Shown here: positions 1 through 11,900 of the stretch, piece after piece
Layout: each line of letters opens with the position of its first letter
How positions within the stretch are numbered: position 1 is the stretch's first letter
NCBI GenBank assembly: GCA_947095585.1
Contig: OX352761.1
Coordinates: 23,589,777 to 23,653,776, forward strand
DNA from: Nephrocerus scutellatus
Lineage: Eukaryota; Arthropoda; Insecta; Diptera; Pipunculidae
DNA: 64,000 bases
Direction: 5' to 3'
Notes under the pieces: model-generated
Seen by the model: only the letters and a program-made list of their open reading frames with translations
Database searches by the model: none
Told to the model about the DNA's origin: nothing
Program-made: the position numbers and the translations under genes

Positions 1-785
1 GCGTATTTCTGGTTCCATGCTGTTATCGGCTGCTCCAGCTGACCCGAGATAGTTAAAGGATTGCACTTCTGCAAATTCTCGCTCCACAATTTTAATTGAG
101 GGACCAATATTGGATCTTCTACTCGCAGTCGAGCAATGTTGGATCTTCTACAAGCAGACGATGTACTTTGTTTTGCTATTATTTTTGTTCAGCCCCAGAA
201 TTCGTGCCGCCTGCTCGATCGGGATGATAGCTTCCTGTACAGCTCTTTGGTTTCTACCAGTGATGTCGATGTCGTCCTCATTCTCTAGCCGTTACGTCAG
301 AGTCTCTGAACACTTTCTCTAACGCCAGGTTGTAGAGAACGCAGGCCAGTCCATCCCCTTGTCGGAGACCGTTATAGATGTTGAATGTGCTTGATATTGA
401 TCCGGATATTTTTGCGGGACCTCCTTTTGTAATCAGCTCTGCTGGGATACCATCTGATCACGAGTCGTTATTATTTTTTAACCAATTGGTCGCTCTGCTA
501 ATTTTGTGACGGCAGCATAATGTTCGGTCATTGGTGGAGCCTCCAATTCCTAAGTTAGCTGGCCATTAAGCAACTCATGGAAATGCTCTTCCCATCGCTC
601 TAAAATGACTTTAAGATTGACGATCAAATAACTCTCTTTGTCTTTGCAGTATGTGCAACGCGTTGTATATTGTGTTATACCGCAGACTCTTTGGTAGAAC
701 TTCTGCGCCTGGTTTAGTCCTCGCTATCTGCACTGTTCTAGTTCACGGACGAGATTCTTCTCCCAGGCTGCTTTCTTTCGCCGGT
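1..785 (-). mobile_element. RTE-clade non-LTR retrotransposon fragment (continues off left edge)
   Basis: The minus strand matches the longest RTE copy in this window (12539-15181) along its whole length. It covers the linker between endonuclease and reverse transcriptase, the start of the RT domain, and the C-terminal region. Around position 400-405 the match jumps from the 'SLSSPFN' region to the 'GGPTLHQ' region, so about 460 bases of the central RT, seen in the longer copy at about 13320-13770, are missing. Reading frames are broken. It lies in the dys intron upstream of the first visible exon. The element abuts an unrelated LOA-like fragment at about 786. Confidence 0.8.
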
Positions 786-1035
786 AAAGTTATGGTCACG
801 AGTGACCATAGAAAGAGGGAGAGTTAGCCTCCTTGCGGGCAGTCCTAAGCTGTAGTCACCGTCACAGACACTCCCTTCTGAGGAGGAAGTAATGACTTGA
901 CTTTCAAGCATGGCCCTTATCCATTGGTTGGTCGAGCCAGCTCCACCTCTGCTATTGACTGCTCTTGTTATTAAGTCGTAGCCAGTGTTATCGAAAGCAC
1001 CCTCAATTTCAAGGAAAGCACACAGAGCTATTTCA
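786..1035 (-). mobile_element. LOA/R1-group non-LTR reverse transcriptase fragment
   Basis: The minus-strand reading includes 'EIEGAFDNTGYDLITRAV' followed by 'WIRAMLESQVITSSSEG'. This is the same RT block as at 18120-18330, where the reading is 'MLESRDIISSSGG', and the nucleotide match is high across about 200 bases. It is a short decayed internal piece with no intact frame. The clade is inferred from the 'FLDIEGAFDN' style of RT motif and from RNase H-bearing relatives elsewhere in the window. Confidence 0.65.
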
Positions 1036-1446
1036 TTGGAAAAATGAAATAAAAATGAAAAGTGCTTCCTTTGTATGAAAATTGGAAGTGATGTCGATGT
1101 CATATTGATATTAACTACAAGCACACTGTTCAAACAATGTATAATTTATTTATTTGATATTTACTTAATAGCTTATGCGATAACATAACTTATATTTAGA
1201 GATGTAACTCGATTAATGTGTAAGCACAGCTCATGAAGTAGGTCGATGTTTCACAACAAGAAGATGGATTGTTTGGGAGGATGGATTGTTTTGTGGATTG
1301 ATTGTTTTGTGTGGGCGTTGTTTATCGATTCCATACACTGATTCTTTCTGATCGCAGTTCGCGTCGATAACATAGACCTTTGATTTGGGTCTGTTCAAGT
1401 CATTACAGTGATCGGGCCCCAGAGCCTACCGGCTCCCATATAAATA
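1036..1446. other. Intronic spacer, nothing recognised
   Basis: This is AT-rich sequence inside the upstream dys intron. No exon-like frame, RNA gene or repeat family was recognised. Confidence 0.5.
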
Positions 1447-2398
1447 TCGGGTGTTTCAACAGGTGCGCTTTAGCTTTTCTCCAATAGTGACGGCGAACGA
1501 CGCCATATTTTTTATTGTTCTTTTATCATTTGGAAACTTCATTAGTATACATTTCATTATGAAATGCTACACATGTGAACAGCGATTGCAAATCGTGCAA
1601 TTTTTTTATCAAAATAATCGTTCTGTTGCCGCTACTTTATGAGCAGATTTTCACCGAAAAATCATCTTCAGCGATGAGGCTCACTTTTGGCTAGAAGGAT
1701 TTGTCAACAAGCAAAATATGCGTAACTGGGCAGAAAGCAACCCACACGTGATTCATGAGGCACCGTTGCATCCCGAAAAAGTCACTGGTTGGTGCGGATT
1801 ACATGCCAGCGGCGTCATTGGGCCATATTTTTTCATCGACGATAACGATCGCCACGTTACTGTTAATGGAAATCGGTACCGCGATATGATAAACGATTTT
1901 TTTTGGCCGGAATTGAATGGAATGGACTTGAACGACATGTGGTTTCAGCAGGACGGGGCCACATGCCACACAGCACACGATACAATCGCGTTATTGAAGA
2001 CTAAGTTCGATGAGCGTGTTATTTCGTGAAATGGGCCCGTCCAGTGGCCGCCGCGCTCGTGTGATTTGACACCTCTAGATTATTTTCTTTGGGGTTATGT
2101 GAAGTCATTGGTCTATGCCAATAAGCCGGCGACGTTGCAAGAGCTCAGAGCCAATATTGAACGTGAAACTGCTGGAATTTCGGCCGATTTATGCGAAAGA
2201 GTGGTCGAAAATTGGGTTCAAAGATTGGACTTCGTAAAACGTGCACGCGGTGGTCATGCAAAAGAAATCGAGTTTCATACTTAAATGTATCATATGTATA
2301 TGTTCAAATTCGTTAATAAAAAAAAAGTTAGTTCAAAAATCGAACAGTTTGTGTTTTATTCAAAAAAAAAATTGAAGTGCTCTTATTGAAAAACCCTG
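1447..2398 (+). mobile_element. Internally deleted DD41D mariner transposon
   Basis: The element is bounded by TA dinucleotides at 1445-1446 and 2399-2400. It has short imperfect terminal inverted repeats, 'gggtgtttcaac' at the left and the reverse complement of 'attgaaaaaccctg' at the right. The transposase reads 'CYTCEQRLQIVQFFYQNN' near the N-terminus, then jumps at about 1641 straight to 'IIFSDEAHFWLEGFVNKQN', so the rest of the DNA-binding region is deleted. The catalytic pieces 'MWFQQDGATCHTA' and 'DLTPLDYFLWGYVKSLVY' are present. An in-frame TGA at about 2026 breaks the stretch between the second and third catalytic Asp. It cannot encode a working enzyme. It is related to, but distinct from, the copy at 5213-6534. 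Confidence 0.85.
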
Positions 2399-2834
2399 TA
2401 TTTACAAAATTAATCAGATTTTATTCCAACTTTGCTCACATATGTATCTCCGATTAGAGAATTTCGTTGAACAATTTAATGTTTTGCCTATAACATAATT
2501 GATATTTGACTTTTAACATTTTCAAAAAGGCAGGCGTATTGAGCATAAAATCGGAAGTAAATCCTCTCACAAAAAATTACAAAAATATTAAAATATTGTT
2601 AAATAGTCAATTAGTAATTATTTAATAACAAAGTAAATCCTCAACGAGCTCGTTTGTGTCAAATGTAACCATTTCCATGTGACCAGATACTCGGCGCCGT
2701 TAATAATAACTCAATTACCCAAATCCCACAAGTAGCTCCAGCTATCTAATCAGCTATCTAAGCAGCTATACAAAATATTTGATTAATTATATCATCATAT
2801 CTAATTGTTTTTATGTTCTATTTCTGTTTTGCAG
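2399..2834. other. Intronic sequence ending in a splice acceptor
   Basis: AT-rich intron. A short stretch at about 2400-2465 ('tttgctcacatatgtatctc') resembles the inner part of the short TIR repeat family annotated at 43391-44437. The polypyrimidine-AG acceptor 'tctgttttgcag' ends at 2834. Confidence 0.6.
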
Positions 2835-2959
2835 TTGTAATGCGTAAGGACAAAGAGGAGAACGGTCTGCTACCACACATTCATGCACATGATGGATATC
2901 GGACCAGGGAGCTTGGCGCCTTTGAGCACGGTCTTCTTGATGGTGATATGTTCCTTCAG
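2835..2959 (+). CDS. dys: dys exon between bHLH and PAS-A
   Basis: This exon is 125 nt, preceded by 'tctgttttgcag' and followed by the donor 'gtaagc'. Its first two bases finish a split codon. It reads 'VMRKDKEENGLLPHIHAHDG' and ends 'DGDMFLQ' in phase 0, which joins exactly to 'ALNGFLMIL' of the next exon. It is the hydrophilic linker before the first PAS domain. The exon is isolated by 14 kb of intron downstream. Confidence 0.85.
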
Positions 2960-5900
2960 GTAAGCAGAAGTAAACGACGCGGTCTTCGGTTTCCCATCAC
3001 CCTATCAGTCTAACGATCTATTTGATTTTGGAATTTGTTAACCCAAATTGTTGGGTGATTGGTTAATTATTACGTCTGATGCCGATGATGATGTATAGTC
3101 GTACAAAGCGCGATAGGCAATCAATCAATCACAGAATGTCGATGATGCGGGCTAAGAAATATTTATCGGGTGCTCGAAACGGTTTCAAATAATTAACGAG
3201 ATGGCGATCCTCAAACGGAATGACAATCATCCGTCAACACTCGAGAGTTGTTTTCCTTTGTTTGTTTTCTCTTCTCTTCATGTTGATCCAGTTTCCATTC
3301 AATTCTTCGCAATGAATTTGCGGGAACGTGAATTGTGGACAACAAGTTGAACGTTTGCTGTATATGTTACTTCGCATAATGCTCGGCCATTCATGCTTAT
3401 CCTCCGCTTTCATTTCAATGCCAAGTCGCACATTCGCGCCGTATCCTTTTTAGTGTGCAAACGAATAAAATAAACAACGACAGCTCAACTCAGCGCTTGA
3501 CTGCACTTAATGCATTATAATGCACCTGTGTGACGCGGAGCACCTGGCTCCTGGCAATTCATTCGTCTTCGCTTTTCGTTATGTCCTGAATGTTTTAGTT
3601 AAAGCGAAAGTATCAGTCTCGCATTGCCCTGCCGGCCAATGCCCTGCCTCACCTGATGTATGTATATATGACGTGGACGGGTGCTGTGTGTGTGTGATTT
3701 CTCAAGATAATAACTGCACTTTGGCACACCATTTGAGAGTTATTAGAATGCCATACTGCACTGCACTGAATGTTCCTTAACACAGAAATGCATTCGAATG
3801 CATTTGTTGCGTCAACGAACGGTCTATTGTCCTTCCTAGATGGGGGCACCATTTGGTGAACGTGAATTAGCAATAACAAAAGGAGAGCGGTATTTTTCGC
3901 GTTACCACTGGGTATAAAGTTTCGTGGTGAGGATCCGCGCCTATAGATACCGCCTGATGTACCACATCGGCCAACTTGCTAATTCATTTGAATGTTCGAT
4001 CCAAACATTGCTGGGTAATTGGCCCTTGTGAGCGATATTGTTGTGTAAGGACGTGATGAGTGTGAGCAACAAACTACGATGTTATCCTTTACCTTCCGGA
4101 TGTTGCACAATATGCACTCACTTGCACAAAACGCTCGTATTTGCAGTAACAACAACTGTCACCGTCACCTTTTTCTTACAGGTTGTTGTAGCTATAGGTG
4201 GCAGTAAAACAGACGACTCCAATTTAATTTGAACCTGTTGCGCCGCATCAGTATTCCACTGAGTGTCCTTTGCAATACCAAATGGTGGAACATTTCACAT
4301 TGTCACGATACGAGCAGCACAACACCAGGATGTGATTGGTTTTCATTTTCGCACATTAATTTGAAGAAAAAAAAATCCTTTTTCTTCCACTCTTCACACT
4401 TACTACGATTATGATGGGAATGCGTGTTATTGCTTTTGTGTTTTTTGCTGCGCCTTCTAAGGATAGCTACGTATTCATGGGAAACTTTGCACTTGTACCG
4501 TGAATTGACGTGGAACAATAGTTGTACGAGTATATCACAAGGTGTTAGTACCAGTTGCTAATATGACAGACAAATTACCCGTAGCTAACTGTCCCTGAAC
4601 TGATTCCTTATAGCTCCTACGTGATGATTAAAAATTTATTAAAAGTACACGTCTTAGGCTTAATTTGAAGATAATGCCTTGTTCTCGTCACTAGTCACTC
4701 GTGTCATTGCTTATAGAAATATTAAATACACCTCGACTTAATTGGCCCAACAACTAAGGTTCTAAGCAAACAAACCTCTCCACCAGTCCCGATTTCGAGC
4801 TAAATGTCACCCAGTTTGGCATTCTTAAGCTCCGGTCGTCAAAGGTGTACGGTATTCTTCCGTTGTATGCTTTGTCGGCCTAACTGTTTGGTTAAAAATT
4901 GCTTTACCATACCTCTAATGAAAGTGTCTATGGTGTCTTTAAGTTAGGTTGTTAAGTTTTTAAGCTACACTAGAGTACGAATCTCCCAGTGTAAGTCCGT
5001 TCACCTCATCCACACAAGAGCCTGGTAATAAGGCAAACAACTGTCAACTGAAATTTGTTGTAACACCACAGCGTCATCTGGCTTTCATTTCTCTCTATCT
5101 CCAGCAAAAGTCTGTTTCTCACTATTGCCAATCGGGAGCACATGAAGAAATTGTAATGGACGTTGACAAGTGCTGAATCCGCAACACGTCACTTCGAGCA
5201 TGAATCCTTTTAACGGGTGTTTTTTTAAGAGGTTGCCGATTTTTTTTTTGAATAAAACACATATAAAATTATGAAATGACCAAAATTTTTTTTATTTTTT
5301 ATTTATATTTTTATTTGGTAGATAATTTTTTGGCATTTAACATTTAAACACAATTTCTGGCATATGGCTACCACGACTATTTTTCACAAATGTCATTCTG
5401 GAGGTCCAATTTTCCAGCACTTTTTCAAGCATTTGAGGGCGTATGTCAGCAATGACACGTTGAATATTGGTTTCCAAAGCGTCAATCGATTGAGGTTTAT
5501 CCACATAAACCAATGACTTCACGTATCCCCACAAAAAGTAATCGAGTGGCGTCAAATCGCACGAACGCGGAGGCCAATTCACCGGACCATTTCTCGAAAT
5601 AATGTTGTCGTTGAAAGTTTCTTTCAATAAGTCGATTGTTTCACGTGCTGTATGGCAAGTGGCACCATCTTGTTGAAACCACATTTCATCCATATCCATA
5701 TCTTCAAGATTTGACAACAAAAACTCATTTAACATGGTTCTGTATCGATTTCCATTCACGGTAACGCGTCGTCCTTCCTCATTTTTAAAGAAATATGGAC
5801 CGATGATCCCACCAGCCCATAGACCGCACCAAACAGTACATTTATCAGGATGCATTGGTAATTCTTGAACGGCGTGTGGATTATCTTTGCTCCAAATGCG

Positions 5901-8900
5901 ACAATTTTGTTTGTTGACGTATCCATTTAACAAAAAATGCGCCTCATCACTGAAGAGAATTTTACGGTAAAAAAATGGATCTTCGTTCAATTGATTTAAC
6001 GACCAATCACTGAATTCACGGCGCAAACGATGGTCGTGTGGCTTTAATTCTTGCACCAATTGAATTTTGTATGGCACCAAACCCAAATCTTTACGTAAAA
6101 TTTTCCATAAAGTCGATGGACAAAGTCCAATTTGCTGAGCACGACGACGAATCGATAAATTGTCGTTTTCTTCGACACTGGCCTCAACGACAGCAATATT
6201 TTCTTCTGTACGAACTCTTCTCATTCTTGTCGGTGGCTTGGCATCCAAAAGAGTGAATGTAGACCGAAATTTGGTAATTACGTTCTTTATGGTGGTCTCT
6301 GACGGACGATTATGTGCACCATAAAATTAACGAAGTGCTCTATAAACATTTTTAATTGAACACTGATTTTGAAAATAAATTTCCACGATTTGAAAACGTT
6401 GTTCTGGAGTTAACCTATTCATAATGATTTGCCAAACAATACTGAGTAGAAATGCCACTTTGAGCTGTCAAAACAACTGTCATGAAATAAAACGACATCT
6501 ATCGGAAAAACAAACCTCCTAAAAAAACACCATTTACATTCTCTTTGTTATGAGATATCTGTAAAGAGTTAGAAACTGGGTAAGAAAGTAATTGGTTTTC
6601 CATTAAGAGCGCCCCATTTAGTTTTCTTAATAAAGCAGCTTGCTTTTGATATATAAAAAAAGCTCTATTTTTTGTAAAAAGTCATCAATGTCATTAGTTA
6701 TGGAATTAATATCATTCAATTATCTTCTGCAAAGACGCCTGCAAGAGTGAATTGTTCTGAACCCATAGCTTTTTGGATAAATCGGACGATATGGCGGAAG
6801 GTTGGTCCTGGGATCGTCTAAGGTCTCTGAAATATTAGCGTAGACCTTGGACTCGACATAATCTCTAATAAAAAATTCAAGAGGCATCAAATCGCACGAA
6901 CCGAGCGGTCAATTTATTGTCCCATTTCTAGAGATATCACGGTCACCGCACTTCGAATTTAATAACTCGGCTGGTCAGCTGTTGGGAATGGCGCACAAAT
7001 CAACGTCTTTTAATTTATCCGAGAAATAGTCAGTCAACTTGTACTAGTAGCGATCCGTCTACTGACTGTGACTGTGTTGCCAGCATTATTGAAGAAAAAG
7101 TATGGTCCAATGACCCCTCTATTATGAAACTCGCATCAAACAGTCAATTTTTGTTGCTGTGATGGGATTTTGTGTATGGCCTCACGTTTCTGAGTTGCCA
7201 TATTTAGACAATTTTGGTTATTAACGAAGTTGTTGAGTCCGAATAAAGAGTTTATCACAGAGAATGATTTTGCGAGCAAAATTGGCATCTTTTTCGCACA
7301 TATTTAAGGCCCAATCAATGAAGCTGCGTCGCTGATGATAGTTGTTTGGTTGAAGCGATCTTATTGAGATAAAGACCCAAGTCGTAGCGCTGAATTCACC
7401 ATAAACTGGTCACAGAGATGGTCATAAATTTAGGATCTTAGTTACAATCGCGGTTCAAGCGGCAATATTCTAGGCACTCGCGTTTCTGCATCTTGTTGGC
7501 ACGGGAACATTTCAAAGTGTATTCTGTTGACTCAAATTTTTTCACCAGACGTCTAATTATTCGTTTATCTGGAGGAGTACAACGACAGAAAATTTGAGTT
7601 AGAGCACGTAAAGTATCGCACCCGAACGCGAAAAAATTAGGATAAATTTCAAACGTTCCATGATTAATTGACAAGTATAGACGAGTTGGAATCTCAACAA
7701 AATTCAGCTAACTTCACACATAAGGAGGAAACTCTTTTGTTTCATCATCATATTTGGCTCAACAAACGGTGTACGGTCCTGGGCTACTGCAAAAAATCTC
7801 TCCACCACTCCCGGTTTCAAGCCGATGTTATCTAGTTTTGCTCTAAGCTCTGGGCGTCCTGGTCTACGCCATCCTTCCAGCGTAGGCTTGGCCGGCGGCC
7901 GCGCTGTCGTGTTCCATAAATCCTACCGAAAAAAGGATTTTCCGAGCAGTATTCTCGGCGCTCATGCGAGCTAAGTGTCCTGCCCACCGGAGCCTAACGA
8001 GCTTAATTCTCTTCACGATGTCGACATCGCGGTAACGCTCGTAGATCTCATCATTATAGAGTCTCCGGAATCGTTCTTTCTCACATACGGCTCCAACAAT
8101 TCTCCGTAATACTTTCTCTCGAACGCGAATAAGAGGTCAGAATGAGTTTCGCTAAGTACCTAAGTCTCGAATCCATATGTAAGTACTGGTATGACCATTG
8201 TCTTATACACCAGCAGCTTTGATGTTATAGTTAAATTCCTGGATTTGAAGAGTCTTGACAGACTAAAGTAGGCTTTGTTAACTTTGAGCAACCGTGTGCG
8301 TATTTTGGTTCCATGCTATTATCGGCTGCTGCAGCTGACCCGAGATAGTTAAAGGATTGCACTACTCTGCAAATTCGCGCTCTACTATTTATAATTGATG
8401 GCCCAATATTAGATCATTTACTCACAGTCATGGCCACCATGTACCTTGTTTTGCTCTCATTTATGTGCAGCCCCAGATTTCGTGCCGCCCGCTCTAACTG
8501 AATGAAATCTTCCAGCTCTTTGGTTTCTACCAGCGATGTTAATATCGTCTGCGTAAGCCAGTATCTGAATGGACTTTTAGAGGATTGTTCCTCTTGCCGT
8601 TACGTCAGAAACTCTGATCATTTTCTCCAACGCCAGGTTGAAGAGGACGCAGGCCAGTCCAACCCCTTGTCGGAGCCCGTTAAAGGTGTTGAATAGGCTT
8701 GACAGTGATCCAGATATCCATGGTCAACCTCATAGTCGTGTCAGTTTTTTTTGGATGCCAAATTCTCTCATGGATTTATAAAGTTCCACTCTGGCTATGC
8801 TATTTTTTTACGGGGGAGATTATTGGCTTCGCGCCTTACTTACTTTGAAGAAAAATTACCGGCGGCCACCACGTGGAGGTTTAATCGCACTTCCACCAGT

Positions 8901-11900
8901 CAGAGATAGTTGCGGCCACTTGCAATTCTAAAGCATTCTGTGTTATTCGCCTTATTCTGCTGATGGCTGACCGCCAAACCCTTTCGTTTACCTCGCCGTA
9001 TTCGCCTTCAACCCAAATATCAAAAAAAAAATTTATTACTCATCTTGCGATACACAACTCTCAGGTTCATCTGTGGTCGAATTACCACATACGTAACTGA
9101 ATAATACGTGACTGTATAATGTTGATTTTGCATGATCGCTTACGTGAACGAGTGACGAGTAGTGATCATACCAATGTAAATACTCGATCACTCGTTAACG
9201 TATGGATTTCATTCACTCGTTAACTGATGTCGTAATGCGAACTCTGGTCCATTACTCCTGCGAGAAGCCGGGATCATCTGATTCTATCAGGTCGATAGAC
9301 ATATCGTCAAAGTCTTTATTACCGTTTGGTAAGAGCTAACAACCCTCAAAGCCTCTATTTAGAGAGTGTCCATATTTCGCATCCATAATGTTTTATTGCA
9401 TGCGTGGCAATCATCAAAAGTTGTCACTTTCTCGGTATCAAATCTCCGATGTCACACTCAGCTAATTCTCTGACTTTCAGCGGACTTGTTGCCAGAAGGA
9501 TAGCTAAGAGTATTGTGTACTTTATTGCCGACGAACTCCTTGGCGTGAAACACACTTGACGTAACATTTTCTAAGCATCTTCAGTGTCCAACGCGACTAT
9601 TACCGCAACCCGCAGCATATTCCAGCAGGCGCGGGAGTTATTTCCGGCATCTCTTTTTAGGAATCATATAAGAGGATCTGTGTGTAAAGCGATAATTCGA
9701 TTCACAATTAAGTATTCTCCGTCCAATTTTGAAGTCATGCAATGTTGTTGCTGTGTAGACAGACAATAATGTTCAAACTCAAAGTATTGTAAGTTCCCAC
9801 GTTGAAATGTTTCTACAACGAGATGGAGCTAACTGATTTTCGCACCTTGGATTGCACCTCAGTTCAAAGAGATTCAATTTTTATGCTCACCGAAATCCAC
9901 TTGAATCTGCCGCAATGGACTTTGCGCCCGTTCGTTCGGTTGTTGTTTGTTATTCGTCGCTCGAGGAGTGCTCTTGCATCATACTTGAGCTTCAGCTTAA
10001 TGGCGAATTATTGCATCTGCGTGCGTATTAGCTGCGTTTTCCGCGCGCAATATGCGTGCCATGCCATGATGAGGCAGCTCTGCGCTTATGAACTTGTGCA
10101 CTCGTAAAAATCTCGCATGCGCATTAACAATTAACAGCCACTTAACTTTAAAGTCTTATTATTATTGTTGTGGTTGTGTTATGTGAAGTTATAATTTATT
10201 CATTGGTATCTGTAAAGTGCGTAGAGCATCTCTCACATCACCGGTATTAGATGTTTTCGCGCCGCTGCCAAACAAGATACGATACATATTCAAATTGGCA
10301 TCACCGGTACAGTATGGTGTGTTTCGATACTCTATCTATACAGCAGCACGCGTTGATCGTCGTCGTGTATCGATCGATTGCAATATCGTAAACTTTCGTA
10401 TCTCGCCGAATAAACGAGGAAGGCACGGAGGATCAAGCACATAATTTCTATAAATTAACGGCATTAATTACTTTCGCACCTTGTTCTGTGGTGCGCGAGT
10501 ACGCAATTAGATTTTATGTACGCGAACAGTTATGCGAATGTGTGTGTCTGACGCAGTCTCTGAAAACGGTGTGTGCGTACGCCACCACCAATCATTTCTA
10601 CAAAGTGCAATTGCTTATGATTATAGTGTAGAGAAGAAGAAAAAGCCTGTATCGAACATCGTCCCGCTTTCATTAATGATATAGACTCAGATACAAATTA
10701 ATTAGTTCGTAACATACTCGTATGTGTGAGTTTATGCGATGAATTCGCACTTGAGTGCCCTGTATAGCTAGCTGACTAATGCTGCTGTGCTGGGCTGCCG
10801 ATGATTTACCACAAACTGTACAATCAAACACAGTTTATCCATCCGTAGGCCAAACATTTTATAATTATCATCATACCATAGATACAATATGGCAATGCGC
10901 TACATTACAAAGCGCATTAAGCCGAGTTTGCTGTTTTTCTATCTACTCGTATATATATTTTACGTGCGCCTGTTCCGATAGATACATATGCACTTCGAAG
11001 CTGTATTTATATACAAAAAAAAAATTCCACACAGACACCTACCGGCACGAATAGCAGCACTATTTTGTGTCACAGTCTGGTAGATACATTAAGGTGTTTT
11101 TCTATTTTTTTAAATATTTGTTTGCTTAGCGATTTTAATTGAAAGCAAAAGATGCTTAATAACAGCAATATAACGGTAGTTTATAATCACCAGTTGTATG
11201 CTCCAATTATTTGCTTTTCTACAAAGTTGCAGATGCTCTCAACACTTTCGGAAGATTTTGTATCTACGAGTATGTTTGGTGCTAGTTTCTTATTATTCGT
11301 AGGTTCTTTTCAATGGTGTGGTATACCGAATGAGCATTTTGGCCTTGGTGAAGTAAAGTGAGGTAACGTTCTGTTGTAAGATATTACAGAGCACAGTCAG
11401 TATCGATAAATCGTGTCTATTATGTCCTGCCAATCGGTGACTGGTGCCATGAACACTGTTGCACTCACAGATCTCATTATTGCAAAGTCGTACTCCTTTA
11501 AAAACGTGGCCAGACCTCAATTCTGTTCAAATATCAAACCAAAGCCATTATATAATTTTTTTTTCCTCTCAATAATGTATCCTGTATAGAGCGCCAGACC
11601 AAGCTTTCTTAGTGCCCAGTGAAAACTAAACATTTTGACGTATTTATTTGTAAAACTATGCTAATGCAAGAAATCCTCATAAAGCCATGAATGTTATTAA
11701 TATTTGTTATTGGAATGCAAACGGTCTATGCCAGCGCAAACTCGAACTTGAATAATTTCTAAAGAGAAACCACATCGATATAATGTTGGTTTCCGAAAAC
11801 TCATCTAACGCTAAAAAATTGCTTTAGGATTAAGGACTACATCTTTTATGACACAAAACTCCTGACAGGCAGAGCACGCGGGGGAACCGGTATTATAATT

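Noticed and set aside
9802..10444. Two ORFs of 101 and 75 codons in the dys intron
   Set aside because: No known domain, unusual composition, and no convincing splice sites or conservation argument. They were left as intron.
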